From Oscheius tipulae (lineage: Eukaryota > Nematoda > Chromadorea > Rhabditida > Rhabditidae), in the NCBI GenBank assembly GCA_037178975.1, contig JASJZH010000004.1, positions 1,612,001-1,676,000 on the forward strand: DNA of 64,000 bases, in the 5' to 3' direction. The translations under genes and the position numbers were made by a program. The notes beneath the pieces were generated by a model. It worked only from the letters and a program-made list of their open reading frames with translations, did no database searches and was not told where the DNA came from. Positions 55,400 through 64,000 of this stretch are shown here, one piece after another (positions within the stretch are counted from its first letter, which is position 1; the number at the start of each line of letters is the position of its first letter).

Positions 55400-55773
55400 A
55401 TTGCTTGGGGGTATGGGCTGAACCAACATGACTGACCCGTTGGACAATAGGGGGACTTGTTGTTCCCCTTTTGTCAAATCTACCCAGCCAAAAATTCTCG
55501 CAAATAAGGCGCTTGGCAAATTTCTCCCCTGTACCGCCGCAACAGTCTGGCAATATGCATCTGTCTCTGTCCCTGTCTCTCTGTCTCTTTGCTCTCTGTT
55601 TTTGTATTTCTCTGTTTTTCTGTCTTTCTGTCTCTCACTGCTTAGCCATAGCCTCTTCACAGCCAATCCTCACTGTCTAAAGTCTAGGAAGACCAACACA
55701 TGTCCGTACTGTATCAAACAGAAACTGCTCTCACATTTTATAGCTTCATTTGCGACCTAGATTCCCAATTACC
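55400..55773. other. Intergenic with CTGTC-rich tract
   Basis: 55556-55640 is a TCTGTCTCTGTC-type pyrimidine tract. A similar tract lies in intron 1 of the next gene (56245-56322). Confidence 0.5.
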
Positions 55774-56542
55774 CTATTTTCCAGAGGCAACCTTGGAGGC
55801 GCAGGTTGGATAGAGACCGAAGTTGATGACGCGGCTGCCACAGCTCTTGCTGCAGGTCCACTCCTTGGCCGTGACATTCTTGTTGCCGACCACACTGTTG
55901 CAGTACTTGAGTCCCAAGTCCTGGGTGGCCTGTGCCAGCATGTAGCCCCACATGTAGCAGGACTGCTGGTCAACCGACTTGCCGGCAGTCTTCAGCTTGG
56001 CAATTTCACCAATCATGACTTTGTAGAGGGGCTGAATCATAGGCTTTCCAATGGAGAGAATTTTGGCCAGGAAATCGAGGGCATTGCTTCCAGAGCCGAG
56101 ACACTTTTCAGCTGAAAATTGAAAGTTTCAGACGAGAATCCTTACTCAAAACTCACTGTCAGACTTGAGGGTCATGACGGGGCTGAGGAATTTCATGCTC
56201 TTGCTGAACACACAGGCGATAAGAGCTGCAAATTTTATTTGCCTCTGTCACGCTATCTCTCTATTTCTCAGTCTCTCTGCCTCTCTGTCTCTATTTTTCT
56301 GTCTTTCTGTATCTCTCTATAACTCTTCAAAACTCACAATCTGTGAGATTCTCCATGTATGTGGGGCACTTAAGGATGTAGGGCTCGGCGCAGATCATAA
56401 TAGCTTCAGCAGTGGCAGCATCGCAAACGGTTCCCTTGACCAGACCGATGTCAAAAGCCTTGGAGAGCAGTTTGGACCGGTTGGCACAGGTGGCACAGTT
56501 TCCAACGGCGATGAGCGCTACGAGGGAGATGAGAACCTTCAT
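55774..56542 (-). CDS. Secreted ~200-aa Cys-containing protein, cluster family member 4 (divergent)
   Basis: Exons 56338-56542, 56157-56225 and 55774-56111, in phase; 203 aa. Signal peptide MKVLISLVALIAVGNC, then GTVCDAATAEAIMICAEP with ILKCPTYMENLTD, IACVFSKSMKFLSPVM, EKCLGSGSNALDFLAKIL, DQQSCYMWGYMLAQATQDLG and WTCSKSCGSRVINFGLYPTC. Length, signal, Cys-pair order and the ending -NF-LYP- match family member 2 (NFNLYP), but sequence similarity is low, so kinship is inferred. It is on the opposite strand to the other three. Confidence 0.78.
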
Positions 56543-56583
56543 CTGGGAGCCGGAATTGATGGTTTGAAGATGTCGAGACGAAC

Positions 56584-56590
56584 TTTTATA
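56584..56590 (-). promoter_or_regulatory. TATA box of secreted-family gene 4
   Basis: Read on the - strand: TATAAAA in GGGTATAAAAGTT, 42-48 nt before the ATG at 56542. Confidence 0.65.
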
Positions 56591-56828
56591 CCCGAAGAGG
56601 GAGTCCGATCAACGACCGGTACTTGGATAATTTGTTATTTCGAAGGGCTAATCTGGGCGTGTTTCGTGTTCCGCCAACGCGAAGCCCGGAAAAAAAGAGG
56701 GAATATGGTAGACGAGGAGTCCATTGGAACCTTTTTTCCTTTCAGTATCTCCTTTCCATTTTATCGCGCTCGAAGAAAGATCGAGCCGAGCCGGCTCGAA
56801 AGCCAAAAACCGGCTCGAGCTGTCCAAG

Positions 56829-56835
56829 TATAAAT
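56829..56835 (+). promoter_or_regulatory. TATA-like box of possible 33-aa peptide
   Basis: TATAAAT, 10-16 nt before the ATG at 56845, closer than in the other genes. It is preceded by a GAGCCGGCTCGAAAG...CCGGCTCGAG palindrome. Confidence 0.35.
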
Positions 56836-56844
56836 CTTAGAAGC

Positions 56845-56946
56845 ATGGACAGCTGGCCAGCAGTTTTTCTCCTCTTTCTAACTCTTATGTCGAAAAAAAG
56901 CTGGACCTACCGATCTGTTGACAGTAACAGTAAGATGAAACCGTGA
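56845..56946 (+). CDS. Possible short secreted peptide or first exon (33 codons)
   Basis: MDSWPAVFLLFLTLMSKKSW starts with a hydrophobic stretch typical of a signal peptide and runs to a TGA at 56946. A good donor (ACA|GTAAGA) at about 56934 means it could instead be exon 1 of a gene whose rest is gone or unrecognised, since repeats begin 140 bp downstream. Confidence 0.3.
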   Translation: MDSWPAVFLLFLTLMSKKSWTYRSVDSNSKMKP

Positions 56947-57084
56947 AACATCATTTGTTCTTTTGACAGTGAGGGAGAGGGATGGCATTCAGACACGTTC
57001 AAATAATAGTTTTTGTTTCACTCTCTCTCGTGATAGCTGAGTGTGATTTCGGATTTTTTCTTGCGAGGTTTTTTGGCGACACAA

Positions 57085-58690
57085 TCTATTTTAAATTGTC
57101 CTCGCGTCTCTGTCTGTCTGTCTGTCTGTCTGAAGCCAATATTGCCAATTAGTGTGCACTATTTTGTGCGCACGCTAATTGTTTGCAAGTCAAGTCAGTT
57201 CGGGAGATACCTTCTTTGGGAGGACGTTGCTTCTGTCATGGTAGCTCGACTGACGCGGAAAATGCGAACAAGGCGAAGTGAGAGAGAAGGACCAGTACAG
57301 GCTGACAGAAGGGAATAGAAACAGGGCAAAATTCAAAGGTATCAGAGGATATAACTGTCATTGGGTTCCCTAGGGACGATAGCATTACTTGGACAGGGAG
57401 TTGGGTCGAGAAATTGGAAAAATGGGTTCAAAGAGTGAAAGGGAAGTGGGTTTGATGGATAGAAAGTGGAGTCAAAGAGTGGGAAGTGGGTTTCACTGAT
57501 TAGAAATGGTCATTAGCAGTCGTTTTTGCTGGGGAAAGGACAAGGTAGATATGCCTCAAGGTGCGCAACAAGTTAGGCTACCGCCCCGAAGGGGCGGCGG
57601 CCTAACTTGTCTATTTTAAATTGTCCTCGCGTCTCTGTCTGTCTGTCTGAAGCCAATATTGCCAATTAGTGAGCACTATTTTGTGCGCACACTAATTGTT
57701 GGCAAGTCAAGTCAGTTCGGGAGATACCTTCTTTGAGAGGACGTTGCTTTTGTCATGGTAGGTCGACTGGCGGGGCGAACAGGGCGAAGTGAGAGAGAAG
57801 GACCAGGACAGGCTGACAGAAGGGAATAGAAACCAGGCAAAGTTCAAAGGTATCAGAGGATATAACTGTCATTGGGTTCCCTAGGGACGATAGCAATACT
57901 TGGACAGGGTTGAGAAATCGGAAAAATGGGTTCAAGGAGTGAAAGGGAAGTGGGTTTGAGGGATAGAAAGTGGAGTCAAAGAGTGGGAAGTGGGTTTCAC
58001 TGATTAGAAATGGTCATTAGCAATCGTTTTTGCTGGGGAAAGAACAAGGTAGATATGCCTCAAGGTGCGCAACAAGTTAGGCTACCGCCCCGAAGGGGCG
58101 GCGGCCTAACTTGTCTAGTATAAAATGTCCTCGCGTCTCTGTCTGTCTGTCTGAAGCCAATATTGCCAATTAGTGTGCACTATTTTGTGCGCACACTAAT
58201 TGTTTGCAAGTCAAGCCAAATCGAGTCAGTTCGGGAAGTAGCTTCGTTGGGAGGACGTTGTTCCTGTCACGGTACCTCGATTGGAGGGAATGCGGACAGG
58301 TTGAAATGTGAGGAAAGGGTCACGACAGTTGGACAGAAGGAAGTGGAAATCGAGCAGTTTTGGAATGAATGAGGCTTTATTTTGAGCCCCAAGGGGCGTT
58401 AGCATCCCTTGTCTATTTTAAAATGTCCTCACGTCTTTGTCTGTCTGAAGCCAATATTGCTATTTAGGCACAGCTACTTTGTGCGCATACTAATTGTTTG
58501 CGAGTCAATTCAGTTTAGAATAGCTTCGTTGGGAGAATATTGCTCCTGTAAGGGTAGCTTGACTTGCAAAGAACATGGGTACGGGTTGAAATTAGAGGAA
58601 AAGGGACCTAGACAGGCTGACAGAAAGGGTTAGAAACCGGGCAAAGATTGCGCCCCTCTAGGGGCGATAGCATTACGTTGGATAGAAAGT
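57085..58690 (+). repeat. Tandem satellite, ~500-bp units, each with an internal GC-rich hairpin
   Basis: Four head-to-tail units start at 57085, 57610, 58114 and 58412 with TCTATTTTAAATTGTCCTCG (C or variants), then CGTCTCTGTCTGTC, AAGCCAATATTGCCAATTAG, GTGCGCAC.CTAATTG and GCAAGTCAAGTCAGTTCGGG. Lengths are 525, 504, 298 and ~270 bp; units 1 and 2 are nearly identical, 3 and 4 are shortened. Units 1 and 2 end in a hairpin (57568-57610, 58072-58114): ACAAGTTAGGC, CCGCCCC-GAA-GGGGCGG, GCCTAACTTGT. A stray fragment is at 60985-61060. Confidence 0.88.
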
Positions 58691-59135
58691 TGGGTCGAGG
58701 GATGGGAAGCGAGGTCAAAGAGTGAAAGGATCAGAAATTTTTCGAGGATGGGAAGTGTTCAAAGAATAAGAAGTGGGAAAGGATGGGGAGTGAGTTGAGA
58801 TTTAGGAAGTGGGTTAGAAGAAAGGTAAGTGGGTTCAAAGGATCGAAAGTGGGATTAAACAATGGGAAATGCGTTGACAGGATGAGAGGCGGGGTTAAGA
58901 GGGGAGTTCAAGGAATACGAAGTGGGTTAAAAATGTCGGAAGTCGGTTCGAAAACTGGGAAATAGGTTCAAAGTCTTGGAAGTGGGGTCAAACAGAAAAA
59001 AAGGGCTTTATGTGTGGCAAGAGGGTTGGAGGGGAAGCGGATGCAAAAAGTAAGAGAGTCTGTTCAAAGAATGGGAAGTGGGCTCAATAAAATGGAAGAT
59101 GGTTCAAAGAGTGAAAAGGAAGTGATTTCAATGAG
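58685..59135 (+). repeat. G-rich minisatellite (GGGAAGTGGGTTCAAAG-type)
   Basis: About twenty irregular ~18-22-bp units of the form (G)GGAAGTGGGTT(C)AAAGGAT run along one strand. Shorter stretches of the same motif occur inside satellite units 1 and 2 (57420-57510 and 57930-58005). Frames through it are repeats, not genes. Confidence 0.7.
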
Positions 59136-59403
59136 CCCAACGGGGCAAAACAAGTTAGGCATGCCGAGAAGGGGCATAGCCTATTTTGTATATCGAAAGT
59201 CCTGTTCAGATCAGTTGAAATTTTATATTTCACTTTCCTAAAGTTTGTCTTCGATGGCAAAAAGGTACTTAAAAGGAACGCCCCTTACTTTGACCTTGTA
59301 ACAATTCAAAACTTTTCATACAAACAGTGGTATCCTTATATGAAACTCTTACAGAAACTTAAATTAGATCAGAAACACTAATATCAAAAAAAAAGTAAGC
59401 GCT

Positions 59404-59660
59404 GTCAGTGAGCTTTTGGACCAGGGGCATGATGGAGCGACGGTCGACTTTCAATGTTCTCCACACACGTTCAATACTCTGGGTATGAGCTCCAGTACGA
59501 GGACACATGATGCAGAGCCTGTGTTTGACGTAACTTTAATGGCAGCCTATTAGACGAAGACGCTTGTAGACAATCCATTCGACAGAGTAGAAGGAGGAAT
59601 CAAGGGCGGTATGTTGACAGAAAATGAAATACAAGGTCACCCCAGTCCAATCCACGGTCC
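59404..59660 (-). pseudogene. Merlin/ISXO2-like transposase C-terminal relic
   Basis: On the - strand: YVKHRLCIMC, then PRTGAHTQSIERVWRTLK, ending LVQKLTDS. This matches the ISXO2/Merlin motif VNH-x-x-x-F-x-DP-x-TGAHTQ-x-IE-x-x-W-R-x-x-K that closes the DDE domain. A TAA interrupts the frame just before YVKH, and the N-terminal catalytic part is not recognisable. Confidence 0.72.
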
Positions 59661-60129
59661 TTAAAACACAAGATAGGAAAAATCAGATGTCAAATAACCT
59701 CAAGAGCGAGGGAGATAATTATTTACCCTAGTTTCGTTCGGGTTTAGGATAGATATTAGGGCATTAACAGGTGTCGCCGCTCGAACCAGACTTTCCACTC
59801 TCAATATTAATGACTACTGTATATCCTACCTAAAAACAGAACAACAAGCTTATCAGGAGTACAACAAAAACTTCTCACCGCTTTCCACTACCACTGATAC
59901 CGATGAAATACGTTACGAAATAGAATTCCTAAATAACGAAAAGAGATGGATTGCCGGGGACGTGCGAAAGATGCAGAAATCCAAATATTCTGGATGATGG
60001 CAGTTTCTTGTCATGCAAGGAGTAATTCGTCCCGAGATGTAGCAATCTTTCTCTTAGATCTTATCTTTACAATTGGCAAAAACCTGCCTTTACAATTTTC
60101 AAGACGCGTCCGTCTACGACACAAGTCAA

Positions 60130-60560
60130 CTCTAATTTAAGATTTATTTATTTATTTATTTAGGATTATCATATCATTTCGATATGTCGCATTTTGCTCT
60201 GTCTGAAGTTGTCGGGATCCACCTTAGCCATCTGTACCCAGTTCTCGCTACATCTTGTCGCAAAATCGTCGCATGAAGACCATCTTCTGTTCACGATGAA
60301 TCCGGTCTGACCGTCATGTAGCAGCAGATGTCCTGTCGATTGCACGATTTCGCTTCCTCGTCCTCTTCTTTTGACCTCGCTTAGAGCAATCACATCAAAG
60401 TCGACGTCGTGTAGAGCATCGTTCAGCTCAGCAAGACGGGCGTCTGTTCGTAGCGTTCGGCAATTCAGCGATCCGATCCTTAGACGGAGCAATTCGGACA
60501 TGTAGCGCCACCAGGTTGTCCAGGCTACTGATGGGCGAGAGTAGTCTACTGTCTTCAATT
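60130..60560 (-). mobile_element. RTE-type non-LTR retrotransposon relic, internally deleted
   Basis: On the - strand, LRIGSLNCRTLRTDARLAEL then DFDVIALSEVKRRGRG and GFIVNRRW is the N-terminal AP-endonuclease domain of an RTE protein (N of SLNCRTL and E of SEVK are the metal-site positions). About 30 residues later the frame ends MRHIEMI-stop, a typical RTE C-terminus, followed by a (TAAA)n tail (60141-60163). The reverse transcriptase is absent, so 5' and 3' ends have been fused by an internal deletion. Confidence 0.78.
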
Positions 60561-60984
60561 AGAGACGCGGAAGGAAGCGACTTTCTTCTGCGAACGCAGC
60601 AAAATAACTCCCTTTAATTACATAGCTACTTCTGAATTTATATTGAGATAACACTTGACAATATTTCTGAACTTTTTCTGTCAAGACAAGTCAAGCAAAT
60701 GCAAGAAGAAATTTTTTTGAGCTGGCAAGTTACTGTTTTGATTGCTTTAATTGTAAAAACAAAGTTATTGCTTTTGCTCCTTGGAGAGTTTCTTGGCACG
60801 ACCCGGAGCTCAATAAAATCGCCGACCGAACTAGACTTTTGAACCATGCCCAAAAGTACCTGTGTATGTATGTGTCTTTTCCCATATACAGATGGCCCTA
60901 TTATTGCGGCAGTGACTGAAGAAGTTGGAAATATCTTTATTGTCAACTTGTCATAGATACTTTATGACAGCAATTAGTAACAAC

Positions 60985-61060
60985 TGTTGGCAAGTCAAGT
61001 CAGTTTGGGAGATGCGTCTCTAGGAGAACGTTGCCCCTGTCACGGTAGCTCGACTGGAAG
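60985..61060 (+). repeat. Satellite fragment inside the Merlin-like element
   Basis: GTTGGCAAGTCAAGTCAGTT then AACGTTGCCCCTGTCACGGT and AGCTCGACTGG match the mid-unit sequence of the satellite at 57085-58690. Confidence 0.7.
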
Positions 61061-61913
61061 AGCACCTAACTGTCACTCGAGCCCCAAACAGCCAAACTTC
61101 TGAAGCATATCACTCGATGGCAGAGTACAACAAGACTAGAACTTTATACGAAAAGGTTAGGGAGCCAGGTCGGTTTTATTTGAGCTGACCAATGATGACT
61201 AGACCATAGTTTAAATTGATCAAAAAAAAAACTTTTTGCCAAATGTTGCTTGTATAACTGATTGGTGCTTTTCTAGGCTTTTCATGCAAAAAATGTCATA
61301 AAAACTGAAGAAAACGAGGTCATGTTTTTTCGGATCCAGCTCAGTCCCTTCAGCTTCGAGCGCGCGCATTTAGTGCCGCGACGCTAGAGGAAGCAGCAAC
61401 TTCAACACGTCATATCTCGGAGCAGGATGGGGCTAAGCGACTTCGGCAATGTATCCCGTAATGCCCATGCCAAGGGCTATCAAATGACACTATACCCAAT
61501 ATCAAAGTCCAACTTAAGCTGGGAGGTTTCCCTTGTTAGACCGTTTATTTCCCTTTTCTCCGACGTTGTCTTTCCCATTTCAAATGCCCTTGTAAAAATC
61601 TCCGGATCGTGCCGTGGCAAACCTTACATACTTTATGAGCCCTTTATCAGTAAGCAACAACTTCCATCCGAACACTAAACGGCTATCTCACGAGTTTATG
61701 TCAAATGGTTCGTTTGTACCGAACAGATTATTGATGCAGCTAGGCTTCAAGTTGTTCCGAAATCGTATGCGTGTCTGTCCCGTTGACGTTGTAAAAGTTT
61801 TGGGCAATTGGCAAAGCGCAAACTGTAGCAGGAGCGCTTACTTTTTTTTTTGATATTAGTGTTTCTGATCTAATTTAAGTTTCTGTAAGAGTTTCATATA
61901 AGGATACCACTGT

Positions 61914-63159
61914 ATGCGACTACTTCAGGCTTTACAATAATGTGACGTCTCTACGTGGGAGGCGAATCAGTGCTGGGCATGAACGTCCCAAAGTACTCAC
62001 GTTTTTCCACTATTATCTTTAGCAAACTAAGTACCGCCAACAAGTCGCTGACGCTCCTGGGTTGAGCACTCACCATCTTTCTACTACTAAATAGCAATGG
62101 CTTCCATTTGCCCGACCGTGAGCACGAATTAAAACACGGCAAGTCATGTCAAGAGTTTAGTGGACAAGTCCGCTCTGGGAAAACTTGGGAACGTCTGCTC
62201 ATGGGGAAGCGGCGCAGCCGTCCAATTTCAAAACAAGGTCGAGACAAATGGATGGTGGAAGCCAAGTTGAATAGTTTGACTGTCTTCCGAAACTGTACAC
62301 ATGTGTTGCCTTTTGTCAATTGTAATTCTTCTTCTTTCTTCGGAAAAAAAACTCGGTTGTATCTGCAGATTAACTGATGCATACTGTACCATGGTGCCAT
62401 CCTTTTCCAATCTTGTCCCGACGCTTCGTTATCAATGGACGTTTTCAAGGCTCGTTAGAAAAGAAAAGACACAAAGAGCCAAACCTCTCACAGCTCCGCC
62501 CATCTGCTGCATTATTCTCGGTCCAGGCATGGCTTTCATGCCGCTTCTGCCAGGTCAGGTTTTGTGAACAGCGCTTGTCCTGGTTTATTGTTTGTTCAAT
62601 AAAAAAAGCTCACTGACGTAACCTTATTTTGTTTCCCTGCGGAAATCGCAAAAATAATTGGGTTACAGTAAAGACCTCATATATCTCTCTCTACTACTAG
62701 AGCGCAATGGTGTGTCCGTCTGTCATGATGTCCGCACAATAACTGTCAACACTAACACCCAAAAATCTGTCAAGTCATTTCATGTCAAGAGACATGAGAA
62801 CAAGTCATCGGTGGGAGCAACTTTTGTTACTGGTTAAGCGGCACAGCCTCCTATTGTGAATTCTAAGCCAAGAGCAAAGGGCTGCAAAACTGCCGTTGGC
62901 AACTGGTTCTTGAGCAAAACCATAGCCAGGAGGACTGCATGGGCATCCCTGCAACATCTCGTGCTTATCTGTTACTAGTCATAATCAGATCAGTTTTGCT
63001 CCTTCGCTCCATGGTTTCGCCACAGTAAACTGTATTATCTCCTCTTTTCATTACCCCATCGTTCTCGAATACATGGCGACCTACCGCTTTATCAGCTGCT
63101 CTTGGACCAACCATCTTACTTATCTCTTTCTTCTCAATAGGCTTCTATTTCAGTCCTCC
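61914..63159. other. Repeat-rich intergenic before the HSP70-like gene
   Basis: Two diverged direct copies start at about 62085 (TCTACTACTAAATAGCAATG) and 62692 (TCTACTACTAGAGCGCAATG) and share TCA(T)GTCAAGAG and AAGCGGC(G/A)CAGCC further on. No gene is recognised. A CTATTTCAG acceptor precedes the HSP70 ATG by 6 nt. Confidence 0.5.
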
Positions 63160-64000
63160 ATGTCTCTTTCTGCCCAAATTGCCATCGACATTGGAACGAC
63201 CTATTCTCGGGTGGCTGTATTCCAAGATGGAGGGCCGCTGGTCTTGAAGAACGAACTCGGTGAGTAATTGGACAGAAAAATGAGTTCTCCTTGTTTTATA
63301 GCCAATAATCTGACTCCTTCTTACGTGGCTTACACGGAAAACCTGTGTCATGTGGGCGACCAAGCCAAAGAAATTTCTGCCACGAGTGGGGCTGACGCCA
63401 TTCATAGTATGGGCTCACCGCTTTTTTGTTCTAATCAGTATCAAAGGTGCAAGACGGATACTTGGACGGCAAAACGACGAACAACCATTTGTGAAGCAAG
63501 TTATTTTGAATCAACACTGTAAATATGTCCTAATCGACGGGCGGCCATCACTTCAAGTCAACTACAGAAAACATGCGAAACCAGTAACTCCGGAAGAAGT
63601 CATGGCTCTCTTGGTCAGAAAAATGGTCGAGATTGGTGACAAGGCGCTGCTGGGAAGAAAGGTCGAAGTGAATGGCTTTTCTATTCGGTCCAAGCCATAA
63701 CTTTAGAATGCCATCATTACTGTTCCTTCTCAGTTCGACTGTCATCAGCGGAAAGCAGTCAAAAATGCTGCTGATATTGCTGGAATTGACTGTAGGCTCA
63801 TCAACGAGACTACGGCCGCTGCAATTGCTTGTGCGTTCGAAATGAAGTCCGAGTTTACGCTACAAAAACGAAACTTGCTTGTTTACAACATGGGAGGAGG
63901 GTTCACGACAGCGGTAAGTTTTGTTAGGCTTTAGTGCTTGTGCAGAACAGGCAGTCTTTATTTTCTGTAAAGAAAAACTGACAGTCAGTTCTCAAATACT
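63160..64000 (+). CDS. Divergent HSP70-family chaperone-like protein, 5' part
   Basis: Exons 63160-63259, 63302-63406, 63447-63661, 63707-63913 and 63985 to the window edge, in phase; introns 40-71 nt. The N-terminal ATPase domain is clear: AIDIGTTYSRVAVFQDG (phosphate 1), NLTPSYVAYTE, ARRILGRQ, PEEVMALLVRKMVEI, AIITVPSQFDCHQRKAVKNA, LINETTAAAIAC. Phosphate 2, normally DLGGGT, is NMGGGFT, losing the Asp and Thr of the canonical motif. The exon 3 acceptor must be CAAAG rather than ATCAG to hold frame. The gene runs off the right edge. It may be a specialised or weakly active HSP70 relative. Confidence 0.85.

Larger units (their letters stand above)
59324..61913. mobile_element. 2.6-kb DNA transposon copy with 80-bp terminal inverted repeats, degraded Merlin-like
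   Basis: 59324-59403 and 61833-61913 are inverse complements over 80 bp, differing only in A-run length; both outer ends read ACAGTGGTATCCTTATATGA. Inside are a Merlin/ISXO2-type transposase relic beside the left repeat, a nested RTE LINE relic, and a fragment of the neighbouring satellite (60985-61060). No clear target-site duplication is visible. It cannot be autonomous as it stands. Confidence 0.78.

Noticed and set aside
55428-56833. + strand frames of 110-222 codons over 55.4-56.8 kb
   Set aside because: Antisense to the secreted-family gene at 55774-56542 and CTGTC tracts.
57043-59241. Several 60-91-codon frames in the satellite and minisatellite
   Set aside because: They repeat with the units and change frame between them; no coding constraint.
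61427-61853. Two + strand frames of ~80 codons near the right end of the Merlin-like element
   Set aside because: No transposase motif was found in them and the recognised transposase end is on the other strand.
1-64000. CRISPR arrays, rRNA genes, prophage or bacterial operons
   Set aside because: None seen; repeats here are eukaryotic satellites, MITEs, SINEs and LINE relics, and all genes are intron-bearing or nematode-like.

Overview
This is eukaryotic, intron-rich DNA from a nematode. The evidence is a cuticle-type collagen, a C6-domain secreted protein with a Thr-rich linker, a nematode-style 7TM chemoreceptor, many introns of only 37-46 nt beside multi-kilobase ones, and TTTCAG-like acceptors lying 0-11 nt upstream of start codons, as expected for spliced-leader trans-splicing. 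The species cannot be named from the sequence. All gene models were built by hand from codon phase and splice signals.

Region 1 (1-26.0 kb): the 3' end of a fatty-acid elongase (ELO) gene on the + strand converges on a 21.5-kb PTIP/PAXIP1 orthologue on the - strand. PTIP has 21 exons, with a Gln/Pro-rich N-terminal half spread over long introns and four BRCT domains at the C-terminus. Upstream on the same strand is a PC4/SUB1 transcription coactivator, which carries a palindromic MITE in an intron. Region 2 (26-32.5 kb): a gene-poor stretch, then a TLCD1/2-type (FLD-1-like) membrane-lipid regulator on +. Region 3 (32.5-40.4 kb): LINE debris and a small repeat array, a C6-domain secreted protein, and an EGF-TM-PPxY membrane protein whose otherwise perfect 11-exon model has one in-frame TAG. 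Region 4 (40.8-47.9 kb): a cuticle collagen (+), a GSK3-like kinase (-), an HDAC11-like pseudogene (-) and a 7TM receptor (+).

Region 5 (48-57 kb): a cluster of small secreted-protein genes. Four are ~200-aa Cys-containing relatives, two are ~77-aa Cys-rich peptides facing each other across a tRNA-Asp(GTC) gene, and one is a possible 33-aa peptide. Most have clear TATA boxes, unlike the conserved genes. Six copies of a tRNA-derived SINE lie between 46.7 and 53.2 kb. Region 6 (57-63 kb): a ~500-bp satellite with a perfect-stem hairpin, a GGGAAGTGGGTTC-type minisatellite, and a 2.6-kb DNA element with 80-bp terminal inverted repeats, a Merlin/ISXO2-like transposase relic and a nested RTE LINE relic. 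The window ends in the first exons of a divergent HSP70-family gene.

Two general points. The octamer GTGAAACA/TGTTTCAC recurs about 40 times, almost all in introns and intergenic DNA of the first 47 kb, where one or two copies are expected by chance. The window also contains two probable GC-AG introns.
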